Below are positions 34,281 through 44,279 of a DNA stretch of 64,000 nt, piece by piece. How positions within the stretch are numbered: position 1 is the stretch's first letter; each line of letters starts with the position of its first letter. The stretch spans positions 806,001 through 870,000 of the forward strand of contig NZ_JACXST010000003.1 of NCBI RefSeq assembly GCF_014850975.1, read 5' to 3'. This stretch comes from Methylomonas fluvii. Its GTDB lineage: Bacteria > Pseudomonadota > Gammaproteobacteria > Methylococcales > Methylomonadaceae. A program made the position numbers and the translations under genes. Under the pieces are notes generated by a model. The model saw only the letters and a list, made by a program, of their open reading frames with translations, was not told the origin of the DNA and did no database searches.

Positions 34281-34843
34281 TTATTGATCCTCGGCGTCTG
34301 GGAGTATCGTGCTTTTGGCCAGTTCGATGAGCTTGCAAACCGTTCGCCAATTGCGGCCCGTCATCGCCACACCGAGACGCTTTTCGGCCTGGGCCGCCAG
34401 TTTCGAGCGGCCGAACCCTTCGGCGCATGCAGGTAGAACACCCGATTGATCAGACTAAACCGTTCGCTGTTTTTCTGGATGGCGGCCAGCGCGACCAAGT
34501 CGGGGTTGGCCGACGCGGACAGCAAAAAATTCAGATGCAAGGTATTAGGCTGGATTTCCGCGTCGGGAAAGGGATTGGCTCGCACGGCCTGTTCCAGTTC
34601 CGCCAGCTCCAGCAGCAATATCTGCGGCTCGAAACCGTGGCCTTTGTTGATTTCCGCCACGATTCGCGACGCAAGTAATCCAACGTTTTCCGCGTGGCTG
34701 CGAAACACCGCATTGCCGCTTTGGATATAGGTTTTGACGTCGCCGAAGCCTAGGCTTTCGAAAATGGCAACCAATGCCGGCATCGGCAGGATATGCTTCC
34801 CGCCGACGTTGATGCCTCTAAACAATGCTATATAAGTCTTCAT
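34281..34843 (-). pseudogene. DUF1697 protein, frameshifted near the C-terminus
   Basis: MKTYIALFRGINVGGKHILP is the hallmark DUF1697 start, followed by GFGDVKTYIQSGNAVFRS. The frame goes wrong after FYLHAPKG: the true continuation, GFGRSKLAAQAEKRLGVAMT then GRNWRTVCKLIELA, lies one frame over and ends at TAA 34281. A single missing G in CCGAAGGG (34417-34424) accounts for it, and the repaired gene is exactly 188 codons. Function of DUF1697 is unknown. Confidence 0.85.
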
Positions 34844-34880
34844 TTTTTTACCGAGTGCCGCAGCCTGTTGGAATCAGCAT

Positions 34881-35255
34881 TTAGCTTTCTTCAATTGATC
34901 TTTTGGCTCTCGGCGACTTGCCCTTACGTTGATTATGTTGAGCCCGCCACGCGGCATCGTAAGAGCGCCGTGCCCAGATAGCGGCTTGATCGCGGTCTTC
35001 CATAAACTCGGCCGGCGCTTGGTAATACGACATTTTCATCAGCTTGCCTTCCCGCTGATAAGCGAATGGTGCAAGCCCCTGTTCCTCGAAAAACTTGGCA
35101 TTTTCGGCATCCGCCTTGAGATACAACGTATCGTCCGCCACCAAGGCAAACATCAAGCCATCGTGGTAGACGCCATAACCACCAAACATCTTGCGGATAT
35201 TGACGGTGCCGAACAGTTCGAACACTTCGGGCAAATAGGCGATAAATTCGCTCAT
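34881..35255 (-). CDS. TfoX N-terminal domain protein
   Basis: 124 residues from the ATG at 35255: MSEFIAYLPEVFELFGTVNI, RKMFGGYGVYHDGLMFALVA, DDTLYLKADAENAKFFEEQG, the core of the TfoX/Sxy N-terminal domain. The C-terminal TfoX domain is absent, as in many short homologues. The tail is very basic (RAQHNQRKGKSPRAKRS). Longer in-frame starts (to 35441) run into the neighbouring gene and are not needed. TfoX proteins influence competence in some gammaproteobacteria; short versions are of unknown role. Confidence 0.85.
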   Translation of the reverse strand: MSEFIAYLPEVFELFGTVNIRKMFGGYGVYHDGLMFALVADDTLYLKADAENAKFFEEQGLAPFAYQREGKLMKMSYYQAPAEFMEDRDQAAIWARRSYDAAWRAQHNQRKGKSPRAKRSIEES

Positions 35256-35343
35256 CGGAATACCTTGTTGATGGATGATGGCAAGCTTGGGAACACTCAT
35301 AAAACCCGTTTTGACTGGCGGCCGCAAATTCCAAAGGTTTTTC

Positions 35344-37119
35344 TCATTTCTTCCGCAATAAATACCCGGAATAGGCCACGAAATCCTGGCCATCGATCGT
35401 CTCCAGCCGCACGGTTTCCTGCATGCCACGCCCCAGCCCAAGAATGACGGCCGCGTTTTCCGACACCGGTGCCATCGGGAAACTCAGATTATTCATATCG
35501 AAAGCGGGAATGGAATACTCCAGCATCAAAAAGCCGTCCCGCTCGCGTAGCGCGCATTTTTCTGGGACCATCGCCTCGCCTTCGGCAAGATTCACAATTT
35601 CGTATTCGCCCAAGCGGCTTCGCATGGCGGCAGGAATCGGTACGGGTTGGATTTTCTCGCCCAACACAAAGGTTTGGCCTTGCCAATGGGCCAACGCCAG
35701 ATCATGGCCGTCGACATGGCGCACCGACACACCCACTTCGGCCAACTGCTTGGGTTGTAGCGGTAGCAAACCCAACAGCTTATAGCGAATGCCGAATTTG
35801 CCGTCGTCCCTGCCGACCAAATCCAGGCTTTTACCGTTCAGCTCGGTGACCAGGGTATCGCCATCCGCCGTTAACTTGATGTAACCCAGCGCCGTTGCAT
35901 ATTGTCCGGCTGCCAGTTGCTGTTGTTGCGGGGTTAAGCCGCGGGTTTCGATTTCAGGCGTTTCGGCGTCATCCGGCAGCGGCTGGCCGGTTTTTATCGC
36001 AACCGCCAGTTTTAGTGCCTTATCGGTGACTTTGTCGATCAAGTCGCCGGTGGGCGGGGAATTCGCCAGCACGACCACGCCTAGCTTGTGTTCCGGCAGC
36101 ACCGTCAGCAGGCTACGGTGAAAAAGTGTTGCCCCGCCGTGTGCGGCCACATCGCCGATACCGGGCTTGCTGGTCAAGAACCAACCCAAACCGGTTTTGG
36201 TGCCCACATCCAGCGCCACATCCTGGTTTTGCTGGCGCAGCATTTCATGCAGGGTTTCCGGCTTCAATATTTGGTGGCCATTAGCTTTGCCGTCCGCCAA
36301 GACCATGGCGATAAAGCGGCTTAGATCCAAGACATTGGCGTTCAAGCCGCCGGCCGGCATATCGCGCAACGGCACTTCGGTCTTTTCGTCATGCTTTTTA
36401 TAGGCTTTGGAAGCCAGTTCTCCTTCTATGCCCGGCGAAAATACCGCATGCGTCATGCCAAGCGGCTTTAGCAGCTGCCGGTCGGCATAACGGCTGAAAT
36501 CCTGGCCGGTCAGCCGTTCCAACATCGTCCCTAATAGGGTGATGCCCAGATTCGAATAGGCCCAGATGCGATTGGGCGGATAAGCAACGTATTCGTCTTT
36601 TAGCGGGTCGATAAGCTGACTGAACGCTACAGGATGCGCAGTCCACATGCCATTCCCCCTATCGCCCGGCAAACCGGAATGATGGGTCATGATATTGCGC
36701 GGCGTTATCGGTCCGGCATCTGGGAAGCGGCTTTTGATCGCAAAATTCGGCAGATAAGTTTGCAACGGCCGATCAATATCCAGCTTGCCCTGCTCAGCCA
36801 GTTGCATCACCAGCGTATCGGTGAAAAGTTTGGAGATTGAACCGACTCGATAAACCGTTTCCGGTGTCGCGGCAATCTGCTTGGCTTGATCGGCATAGCC
36901 GAAACCTTGCGACCAGACGATCTGCTGATCATCCACCACGGCGATACTCAAGCCTTCCACGTCCTGTTCGGACATTTCCCGTTCGATCAGCCAAGTCAGA
37001 TGAGTCTTGAGGTTACTGTAATCGCCGCGTTGCGCGGTATCCGGTTTTAGCGGTGGCGAACCGGCGCAACCGCTGAGCAAAAGCAATATCGCGCTTAAAC
37101 AAGTCAAATAGGTTTTCAT
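35344..37119 (-). CDS. Serine hydrolase / class C beta-lactamase-like lipoprotein
   Basis: 591 residues with a lipoprotein signal (AILLLLSGCAGSP; the Cys is the lipidation site). The beta-lactamase/transpeptidase-like domain shows S-x-x-K in RVGSISKLFTDTL, Y-x-N in WAYSNLGITLLG and HGG (VAAHGGATLFHRS) in place of KTG. The extra C-terminal region of about 200 residues is a lipocalin-like/DUF3471-type tail seen in esterase-type members. More likely a periplasm-facing esterase or D-aminopeptidase than a drug-resistance enzyme. Confidence 0.88.
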   Translation of the reverse strand: MKTYLTCLSAILLLLSGCAGSPPLKPDTAQRGDYSNLKTHLTWLIEREMSEQDVEGLSIAVVDDQQIVWSQGFGYADQAKQIAATPETVYRVGSISKLFTDTLVMQLAEQGKLDIDRPLQTYLPNFAIKSRFPDAGPITPRNIMTHHSGLPGDRGNGMWTAHPVAFSQLIDPLKDEYVAYPPNRIWAYSNLGITLLGTMLERLTGQDFSRYADRQLLKPLGMTHAVFSPGIEGELASKAYKKHDEKTEVPLRDMPAGGLNANVLDLSRFIAMVLADGKANGHQILKPETLHEMLRQQNQDVALDVGTKTGLGWFLTSKPGIGDVAAHGGATLFHRSLLTVLPEHKLGVVVLANSPPTGDLIDKVTDKALKLAVAIKTGQPLPDDAETPEIETRGLTPQQQQLAAGQYATALGYIKLTADGDTLVTELNGKSLDLVGRDDGKFGIRYKLLGLLPLQPKQLAEVGVSVRHVDGHDLALAHWQGQTFVLGEKIQPVPIPAAMRSRLGEYEIVNLAEGEAMVPEKCALRERDGFLMLEYSIPAFDMNNLSFPMAPVSENAAVILGLGRGMQETVRLETIDGQDFVAYSGYLLRKK

Positions 37120-37315
37120 CTGATCCTTGAAGGGGTGATCGTCGATTAATTGGCCAGCAAGATTACAAGCCGTGTGTTTGGTGCTTTGAGGCTGTTACCA
37201 GAGCTAACTTTGGTGGGTGGATAGTATTAGGCGAGCCAATTGTAGTCAAACGTTTTAACAGTGCGGCCTTGAGCCTACGCGTGGGCAGACTCTTCCAGTA
37301 ATGTGTTCGAGACGA

Positions 37316-37801
37316 TCATCCCCCGACCGAAAACGCCGTCTTATCCACCACCCGCCGCAACACGAAACTGGTGTGTACTCCGGTCACACCGGGAATACCG
37401 GTGATGCGTTTCAGCAGCAACTCCTGGTAGGCGTCCAAGTCCTTGACCACCACCTTGAGCTGGTAGTCGGCGGCTTGGCCGGTGATCAGCAGACATTCCA
37501 GGACTTCAGGAATACCGGCGACCGCCGCTTCGAAAGTGCTGAAACGTTCCGGCGTGTGCTGGTCCATCGAAATGTGGATCAAGGCCATCAACGTCAATCC
37601 CAAGGCTTTGGCATCCAGCAGCGCCCGGTAGCCGACGACCAAGCCGCCCTCCTCCAAGGCCCGCACCCGCCGCAAACACGGCGACGGCGACAAGCCGATG
37701 CGGTCGGCCAGTTCCTGATTGCTGATGCGGCCGTCGGTTTGCAGGATGTTCAAGATTTGCCTGTCGTATTTATCCAGCTCCATAAAATGCCCGCTAATCA
37801 T
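37316..37801 (-). CDS. Lrp/AsnC-family transcriptional regulator
   Basis: 161 residues: N-terminal winged HTH (DKYDRQILNILQTDGRISNQ, ELADRIGLSPSPCLRRVRAL) and a RAM ligand domain (VLECLLITGQAADYQLKVVV, ITGIPGVTGVHTSFVLRRVV). It binds amino acids and acts locally or globally. Divergent from leuA with an AT-rich 142-bp gap, so leuA is a probable target. Confidence 0.92.
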   Translation of the reverse strand: MISGHFMELDKYDRQILNILQTDGRISNQELADRIGLSPSPCLRRVRALEEGGLVVGYRALLDAKALGLTLMALIHISMDQHTPERFSTFEAAVAGIPEVLECLLITGQAADYQLKVVVKDLDAYQELLLKRITGIPGVTGVHTSFVLRRVVDKTAFSVGG

Positions 37802-37943
37802 TTAATAAAACAATAAAATAAATATTTATTCATATTTACAGCAACATTCTATCAATATTTAACCTTTTAAACAGCATAAACGCAATCGGCTGGCGGACGG
37901 TTTGGCCTATCCTATCGGCTACCGTTTTGAGGAGTTAAAAGCC

Positions 37944-39677
37944 ATGTTGACCGACCCTTCCCACAAATACCGCCCGTTTCCACCGATAGCGCTTGCCGAC
38001 CGCCAATGGCCCAATCGCACGATCAGCCAAGCGCCGATCTGGATGAGCACCGACTTGCGCGACGGCAACCAAGCTTTGTTCGAGCCGATGAACGCCGAAC
38101 GCAAGCTGCGCCTGTTCCGCACCTTATGCAGCATCGGTTTCAAGGAAATCGAAGTGGCGTTTCCGTCGGCCTCGCAAACCGATTTCGATTTCGTGCGCCG
38201 CTTGATAAACGAGGGTTTGATCCCCGCCGACGTGACCATCGAAGTGCTCAGCCACGCTCGCGAACCCTTGCTCCGTAGAACCGTCGAAGCCTTGCAGGGC
38301 GCGCGCTCGGCCATCGTCCATATCGTCAACGCCACCTCCCAAGCGTTTCGCGACCAGGTGTTAGGCATGAGACGGTCCGAGGTGTTGGCGATGGCTGTCG
38401 ATGCGGTGCGCTTGGTCAAACAATTGACCGCCGACCAACCGCAAACCCAGTGGCGCTTGCAATACAGCCTGGAAGCCTTCACCGCCACCGAGCCGGATTT
38501 CGCCGTCGAGGTGTGCGATGCGGTCAGCGCCGCCTGGGGCGCGACGCCGGACAACAAGATCATCCTCAACTTGCCGTCGTCGGTGGAAACGGCGACGCCG
38601 AACGTCTACGCCGACCAGATCGAATGGATGCACCGGCATATCGCCCGCCGCGACAGCGTCATCCTCAGCGTGCATCCGCACAACGACCGTGGCACGGCGG
38701 TGGCCGCTGCCGAACTGGCGTTGATGGCCGGCGCCGAGCGCGTCGAGGGTTGCTTGTTCGGCAACGGCGAACGCACCGGCAACGTGGATTTGGTGACGCT
38801 GGCCTTGAATCTTTATACCCAGGGCGTGGCGCCGGGCTTGGATTTTTCCGACATCGACAAGGTGGTGGGCGAATTCGAGGCTTGCACCGGCATGAGCGTA
38901 CCGCCGCGCCAACCCTATGCCGGCGAGTTGGTGTTCACCGCGTTTTCCGGCTCGCACCAGGACGCCATCAAGAAAGGCTTTGCCGTCCGGCAACCCGATA
39001 GTGTCTGGAACGTGCCGTATCTACCGTTCGATCCGGCCGACGTCGGTCGCGGTTACGACGCGGTGATCCGCATCAACAGCCAGTCCGGCAAGGGCGGCAT
39101 CGCCCATTTATTGGAAAGCCATTACGGCGTGGTGCTGCCGCGCCGTTTGCAGATCGAATTTTCGCGAGTGGTCCAACAGCACACCGACCGCCACGGCGGC
39201 GAAATCGGCGCGGAAGCGTTGTGGCAATTGTTTGCCCAGACCTATCTGGATTTGGCAAAGCCTTTGCGTTACCGGGGCCATCAATTGTTCGAGCACGCGC
39301 AAGGCCAAGGCATACAACTGAACATCGAATGGGACGGCGAACCGCGCACATTAACCGGCGTAGGTAACGGACCGATAGACGCCGCCGTCCAGGCTTTGCA
39401 CTGCCTCGGCGGCGCAGTGTCGGTACGCAGTTACGAAGAACGCTCGGTCGGCAGCGGCGGCGATGCCCAGGCCTGCGCCTTCGTCGAACTGGCGGCAGCG
39501 AACGGAACCACGACCTATGGCGTCGGCTTGGACGCCAACATCGTTACAGCATCAATTAAGGCGCTGATCAGCGGTTGCAATCGCTTGGGCGGCGATTTGG
39601 GCATTATGCAATTTCGCAAAATTGAACATGCAGGTTTGAGCGCCGATAGCACGGCGGCGTCCGAGGCAACCGTTTAA
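37944..39677 (+). CDS. leuA: 2-isopropylmalate synthase
   Basis: 577 residues of the long (LeuA2-type) enzyme. The ATG at 37944 has GAGGAG 9 nt upstream; a TTG at 37902 would add 14 residues covering that site. TIM-barrel motifs: [13 protein letters not shown] (metal Asp), [20 protein letters not shown] (metal His pair) and [20 protein letters not shown]. The C-terminal regulatory domain for leucine feedback follows ([32 protein letters not shown]). Catalyses acetyl-CoA plus 2-oxoisovalerate to 2-isopropylmalate, the first step of leucine synthesis. A decayed methyltransferase gene starts 14 bp downstream. Confidence 0.95.
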   Translation: MLTDPSHKYRPFPPIALADRQWPNRTISQAPIWMSTDLRDGNQALFEPMNAERKLRLFRTLCSIGFKEIEVAFPSASQTDFDFVRRLINEGLIPADVTIEVLSHAREPLLRRTVEALQGARSAIVHIVNATSQAFRDQVLGMRRSEVLAMAVDAVRLVKQLTADQPQTQWRLQYSLEAFTATEPDFAVEVCDAVSAAWGATPDNKIILNLPSSVETATPNVYADQIEWMHRHIARRDSVILSVHPHNDRGTAVAAAELALMAGAERVEGCLFGNGERTGNVDLVTLALNLYTQGVAPGLDFSDIDKVVGEFEACTGMSVPPRQPYAGELVFTAFSGSHQDAIKKGFAVRQPDSVWNVPYLPFDPADVGRGYDAVIRINSQSGKGGIAHLLESHYGVVLPRRLQIEFSRVVQQHTDRHGGEIGAEALWQLFAQTYLDLAKPLRYRGHQLFEHAQGQGIQLNIEWDGEPRTLTGVGNGPIDAAVQALHCLGGAVSVRSYEERSVGSGGDAQACAFVELAAANGTTTYGVGLDANIVTASIKALISGCNRLGGDLGIMQFRKIEHAGLSADSTAASEATV

Positions 39678-39691
39678 CGCAGGAGACAACA

Positions 39692-40412
39692 TTGAATACT
39701 TACCGCCGGAATGCCCAGGATTATGCCCAAAACTCGCAAGCCCAACAGCAATGGGCTAAAGAACTGATCGCGGGCATGCGCTTGACCGGCCGCGAAACCG
39801 TGCTGGATTTGGGTTGCGGCGACGGCAAAGTAACGGCGGAAATCGCCGCAATCGTCGATCAAGGCACGGTGGTCGGCATCGACAACTCGGAAGCGATGAT
39901 CGCCCTGGCCCAGCGCCGATACCCGCAAACGCAACATCCCAACCTGGCTTTCCAAGTCATGGATGCGGGGAATTTAAGCTTTGCCGAACAATTTGACGTG
40001 GTGTTCTCCAACGCGGTACCGCACTGGGTCAAGCAACACCAACCAGTGGGCGGCGATGGACCGAGTCAAAGGCACGGCGCCATGGTCGCGGTATTTCGGC
40101 GGCTTCGAGTTTCCGAACACCTTTTCGGGAGTCGATGAATACCGGGTGATGCTGAAAGCCGCCGGATTTACCGTCGAACGGCTAGAGCTCGTCGCCAAGG
40201 ACATGACCCACGATGGCCGTGCCGGTTTGGCGAGCTGAATTCGAACCACCTGGCTGCCTTACACGCACCGTGTTCCCGAGGCATACCGGGAAGCCTTTAT
40301 CGAAGCGGTATGTTCCAGATATCTGGATCAAGTGCCCTTGTGCGCTGACGGCCAAGCCCATGTGGCGATGGTCTTGCTTGAGGTTGAAGCGGAGAAATCG
40401 GCAAAACGTTAA
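39692..40412 (+). pseudogene. SAM-dependent methyltransferase, degenerate
   Basis: Starts well (MNTYRRNAQDYAQNSQAQQQ, VLDLGCGDGKVTAEIAAI, VFSNAVPHWV) and closely resembles the intact gene at 48799-49590. The segment equivalent to the paralogue's SLKPGGRMLLQMG through ALEQVLALPQ is missing, with a frame change near 40040. It then resumes as WSRYFGGFEFPNTFSGVDEY and VERLELVAKD. A TGA at 40236-40238 interrupts what would be GLAS-IRTTWLPYTHRVPEAY, and the frame then runs to TAA at 40412. Internal deletion plus nonsense codon make it a pseudogene. Confidence 0.85.
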
Positions 40413-40421
40413 TCCGAGTAG

Positions 40422-40447
40422 CCCCGAATAGCGAAGCGAATTCGGGG
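40422..40447. repeat. Short inverted repeat
   Basis: CCCCGAAT (40422-40429) and ATTCGGGG (40440-40447) flank AGCGAAGCGA, directly after the methyltransferase remnant; of the scattered palindromic type seen in related genomes. Confidence 0.5.
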
Positions 40448-40575
40448 GAATGGGATGCCTTTTTCCGTATGAATATGGTTCGATATTCGCACGGTCCTTA
40501 TGCGTCAAATGCTTAGCTGATTGTGTTAGTTCGGCCAAGACCCGCCAAACGAAACGAACCTGCCGATGGGAAATG

Positions 40576-40646
40576 GTAGGGTGTGGTGAGTTTACGAACC
40601 GCACCAATCGCGAACGATGCGGTGCACGCTGTTTACCGCATCCTAC
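40576..40646. repeat. 71-bp dispersed palindromic repeat
   Basis: Ends GTAGGGTGTGGT and ACCGCATCCTAC are inverted copies with 10 of 12 matches, with GAACCGCACC and GATGCGGTGC inside. This is the form of the widespread gammaproteobacterial repeat that reads GTAGG-TGCGGT at its edges. Confidence 0.65.
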
Positions 40647-40677
40647 GGGCTAGGGCCTTTTCCGTAACATTAAAACG

Positions 40678-41637
40678 TCATGCGAATTTGGGCTTCAACC
40701 TAGTCAATTGTTTTTCTCCCCACCAATCGGCAAATTTGCTTGGTGAAAACATTGGCCTCCTTCCTATTGGGAATACTTCTGGAGGCGCATAGCGACATAT
40801 CAGGTAGACAAGTTCGGGAATGCTCCAGACTTGCACGCCAAGTCGCTGACATTCAGCTTTTGATTCTTCACTTAAGCGGTACGTTGTCACTAGAACCAAC
40901 TGCAATGGAGTTAGCAGCTGGACACCAAGATTTTTCCAAACACTACTTTCGCTTCTCTGGATTAGCCAACTACCCACTAACTCACGGATATGTGCCGGAT
41001 TAATTACTTTCAAGTCACCTGGATTTGAGCCAATGGCCGCTTTTGATGATGCAACCACCATCACACGATGACCAGCACGAATAACATTATCGGTGGCAAG
41101 TCCATCTAAGAAAGCATCCTCAATACGAATCAACTGGTTCCATCCAATGGCATCAATACCTTGATCACCTGATCCCTTCGTTGCTTCGCCGTAGTGACAA
41201 ACTCTGGACAAAATAGCGGCAGCAACTAGTTCTAACTTGTGACCCTTGTCGATTTGTAACAGTTCCTTACGGATCGATTGATGTTTTTCAATGCGTTTCA
41301 GAAAGTCTGGAGGGCTATCGGCCGGCAATCCCTTTAGACTTAAGTATGCTGCAATTCCAGAAATAAATGTCCGATTTGCCGTCTTATCTCGATAGATCAC
41401 AAAGGCAGGTACTTGGCCTTTATCCCTTAACAATTCGTCACGCGCAAGGGTAAGACGGCCGATAGATATCGCTCCAATGCCGGTTGGGTCTGGGTCGGGA
41501 AATTCACTTGCTCGTTGTATAGCATTCAAACCTAAGACGTCACCAAAAAAGTCTTCAATCGGTCTTTGTGGCGTGTAAATGTCCAATTTATAGGCGACAT
41601 CGATTACGCGCTGAATATCAGTGCTACTTAAAGCCAT
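40678..41637 (-). CDS. Mrr-like restriction endonuclease-fold protein
   Basis: 319 residues. The middle contains a PD-(D/E)xK nuclease core of Mrr type: KGHKLELVAAAILSRV (catalytic Glu helix), GSGDQGIDAIGW (catalytic Asp) and VMVVASSKAA, where SSK takes the place of the usual Q-x-K. The N-terminal part (residues 1-130) has no recognised domain. Its ATG follows the end of the ParB-like gene by a single base, so the two form one operon. Lower G+C and codon use differ from neighbours, suggesting acquisition. A defence role is plausible but inferred. Confidence 0.7.
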   Translation of the reverse strand: MALSSTDIQRVIDVAYKLDIYTPQRPIEDFFGDVLGLNAIQRASEFPDPDPTGIGAISIGRLTLARDELLRDKGQVPAFVIYRDKTANRTFISGIAAYLSLKGLPADSPPDFLKRIEKHQSIRKELLQIDKGHKLELVAAAILSRVCHYGEATKGSGDQGIDAIGWNQLIRIEDAFLDGLATDNVIRAGHRVMVVASSKAAIGSNPGDLKVINPAHIRELVGSWLIQRSESSVWKNLGVQLLTPLQLVLVTTYRLSEESKAECQRLGVQVWSIPELVYLICRYAPPEVFPIGRRPMFSPSKFADWWGEKQLTRLKPKFA

Positions 41638-41638
41638 A

Positions 41639-42918
41639 TTAATTACTTGACAACGCGCCTATCACAGTCAGCATGGTATGGATCTGCTTTTGCAGTTCCT
41701 CTAGCTTCTGTTTGGTCTCTGGCGAATTAGTTAATTCATCTGCTGTCGTTCGCTTTAGACTCCTCGTAAAGCTGGCGATTTTCTTGGGCAAAGCCCCTCT
41801 TTTCGTTCTTCGAAAAGGATTTCTGCGGATTTGAAATCGCGATCAATCAGCGACTCTTCAATGGTCACATCATCCAGCTTTAGCATATCGCGAAGCCTGC
41901 GGACAGCTGTCTCAGCAGACCGCTCTGGGATAAACTCATCATCAACATCCTCGTCAGAGGATGACGGTGGGCCAAGCCGGGTAATTAGATAGTGGAAAAA
42001 AGCCTGTACATGTTCACGATTTAAGTACCGTTTTTCTTGGTCGGACCAATTAAGCCATCGAGATATAACAGGTGCCCGAGCGGCCTCGGAGAATGCGTTA
42101 TAGGTAAGCGAATGTTCAATGCCATTCTTGCGTTCGTACTGCACAAAATCCTGATAAAGCACATGTGCTTTCAAATCCCGAAGCACTTCTGCTTTTTTTC
42201 GACCGAAACGCTCTGCGACTTCGGTTACGCTCCATCCCTCATCAAAGATGAGCCTCGCCTGAAATTCATATCTGCTTGCTGGTTCCCAGTTTTTAGCCCC
42301 CATCAGATGGCGCATGCCAATGAATATCTCTGAGGCACGACGATAAACCTCTAATCGCTTTGGCGATGTGCTGATTACCGGACCTTGTAAAACATAGCAG
42401 GGAAGGGTTTGCAGTGACTCTCGTACTGACGGGCGCAGCCCAAGAAGTGTTGGTCCATTTTATTCAATCAGCTTACGCACTGCAGATACACGTCGGTTTC
42501 CTTCGAGGACCAGAAATTTGTTTCCGTCATATCTCGCAACGATCAAGCGCTCATGTCTTAAGAACCCATTGTGCACAATCGATGCTGCTAGAGAACTTAT
42601 ATCAAATCGCGGATCGCTATTGATGACGTTAAAGAGTTTATCTTGGATCGACGGCTGCCCAAACAATTCAACCTCTAAGTTGCCGAAGGTTTCCCCTACC
42701 CGCTCAAGTAAGCGAAGGTTCATGGGATCTAGAAGCAACCGCGAAGGCTCAATCTCTAAAGAATCACCTTCAGGCAAATCCAGAGCAGGCCCCTTACTAC
42801 GAACAGTCTCCTCATCTGGGCTATTGACCGTATTGCTCAAGGTCTTTCGTGCCGCATCAGTTTTCTGAGTCTTACTAGGGGCTTTTGAACTTTTATTCGT
42901 GGTTGTTTTGGTTGTCAT
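41639..42918 (-). pseudogene. ParB/Srx-fold protein, interrupted by a stop and two frameshifts
   Basis: Reading from 42918: a basic low-complexity N-terminus (TTNKSSKAPSKTQKTD), then the ParB/sulfiredoxin-type domain (EIEPSRLLLDPMNLRLLERV, NKFLVLEGNRRVSAVRKLIE). An in-frame TAA at 42460-42462 comes next, then the same frame continues with NGPTLLGLRPSVRESLQTLP and an HTH-containing part (ARLIFDEGWSVTEVAERFGR). Near 41795 an extra G (GGGG) and near 41755 an extra A (AAA) shift the frame; allowing for both, it ends QIHTMLTVIGALSSN at 41639, one base before the nuclease ATG. Repaired length 426 codons. Partner of the Mrr-like nuclease; function unknown. Confidence 0.7.
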
Positions 42919-43251
42919 TGGATACTACTTTCTTTGTTTTTTCGAAAGATTACACGAAACTGTAAATCGCTCAAGCGTTTCCGCTAACTATCTCGGAATT
43001 TTTCCAATTTGGCAGGCACAAACTGAAGAACCGCAACTTGGTAGCCCGCGTAGCTCCGATTAGCGGTAGCGTAATCGGAGGAATGTTGGCTTCGAAATGT
43101 GCGATTACGCAAGCTAATCGCACATTTTAAAGGACAGCTTATTTGCCTTTTCCTTAACCGTTTTTCCTGTTAGGCCTAACCGCGCGCCAGCCGTGGGCTA
43201 GCAGCAGTAACAGGAATCGCCCATCTTGGCGGGCGAAAAATCTCAAAGCCC
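42919..43251. other. Intergenic region with two strong hairpins
   Basis: No gene seen. CTCCGATTA/TAATCGGAG (43054-43080) and a perfect 13-bp stem AAATGTGCGATTA / TAATCGCACATTT with a 7-nt loop (43095-43127) sit side by side, probably a dispersed repeat unit; the second may end the cupin transcript from the right. Confidence 0.55.
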
Positions 43252-43743
43252 TCAATACGGCGTACTGTCCTTGTGTGTGAAGTGGAAACTATTGTCGACG
43301 AACGCCGCCTGCAAGTCGTCGTCCGGGTAAACGGCTTGGTCGCCCGCGCTACGGTCGCCGATTTCCAGATATAGCACGTCGTCAGCAGATTCGTTGACCA
43401 GCCTATGGGCATCGCCGCTGCCGGCTTTGAAGCCGGCGCAAATGCCGGGCGACAACGGCGTGGGGCCGGCGTCGGTGTAAAGGGTCGGACAGCCTTGCAA
43501 GATGTAGATGAACTCGTCCTGCTTGGCATGAGCATGGCGCAACGCGGAAATCGCGCCTGGTTCCAATTTGGTCAGATTGACGCCGAAGTTTTGCAGGCCG
43601 AACAAATCCCCTAGCGCCCGCTTTTCTCGGCCTGCCAGCCGGACGCCATGCAGGTCCAAAATGGCTTGCGGATATAAGGATTTTCTTGCCCGTGGTGGCA
43701 CTTGATCGGCTAGCGCGGCAATTGGGAAAGCTGATTCTGTCAT
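43252..43743 (-). CDS. Cupin-domain protein
   Basis: 163 residues from the ATG at 43743 (a longer frame to 43833 overlaps the DinB gene and is less likely). Cupin motifs: RHAHAKQDEFIYILQGCPTL with the metal His/Glu set, then GICAGFKAGSGDAHRLVNES and LYLEIGDRSAGD. Belongs to the cytoplasmic single-cupin group found next to detoxification or metabolic genes. It may be translated after the DinB-like gene (35 bp gap). Activity unknown. Confidence 0.8.
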   Translation of the reverse strand: MTESAFPIAALADQVPPRARKSLYPQAILDLHGVRLAGREKRALGDLFGLQNFGVNLTKLEPGAISALRHAHAKQDEFIYILQGCPTLYTDAGPTPLSPGICAGFKAGSGDAHRLVNESADDVLYLEIGDRSAGDQAVYPDDDLQAAFVDNSFHFTHKDSTPY

Positions 43744-43778
43744 GGGGAACAATCCGAAAAGGATAAAAATCGACAAGA

Positions 43779-44279
43779 TTAGCCGACAAACGGCGCGCAG
43801 ATGAAGTCGATGGCGCCGTAGTCGCAACCGCATTGGCTCAGCAACGCGGTGATTTGGCCGCGATGATGGGTTTTGTGGTTCAGCAAGGTGGTCAACATGA
43901 TTGCGACGCTCAGTTCCTTGAACTGACCGGTGGACAGGCTGCGGAAGGCGATGCGCCGTTGCAAGTCGTCGGCTTGCAAGCCTTCAATCCATTCCAACAA
44001 GGCCTGGTCGCAATCGGCTTGCGCCGCCCGCAGTTCTGTGAAATCGGCGTACAGTTCCAAGTCCAGGCGTTGATACGGCACCAGCTGGCCCTGCAAGCGG
44101 GCTAGCCAGACGCGATCGCCCAGCAGCAAATGATTCCAGGTGCCATGGATGGAATGAAAAAATACGCCCCTATCTTGTTTGCGCTCGTCATCCGTCAAAG
44201 TCAAGCAGACGTCGTACAAACGCTGGTTGACCCACTCGCTGTAACGCTCTTGCAGTTGCAAATTTTCCAACAAATTCAT
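43779..44279 (-). CDS. DinB/YfiT-like metal-binding protein
   Basis: 166 residues from the ATG at 44279, which overlaps the aminotransferase stop as ATGA. The DinB four-helix fold is indicated by the three metal His: FHSIHGTWNHLLLGDRVWLA and LLNHKTHHRGQITALLSQCG. Members act as thiol-dependent S-transferases or stress proteins. In an operon with the aminotransferase and cupin genes. Confidence 0.88.
   Translation of the reverse strand: MNLLENLQLQERYSEWVNQRLYDVCLTLTDDERKQDRGVFFHSIHGTWNHLLLGDRVWLARLQGQLVPYQRLDLELYADFTELRAAQADCDQALLEWIEGLQADDLQRRIAFRSLSTGQFKELSVAIMLTTLLNHKTHHRGQITALLSQCGCDYGAIDFICAPFVG

Noticed and set aside
37902-37943. TTG start of leuA at 37902
   Set aside because: A GAGGAG ribosome site lies inside this stretch and serves the ATG at 37944.
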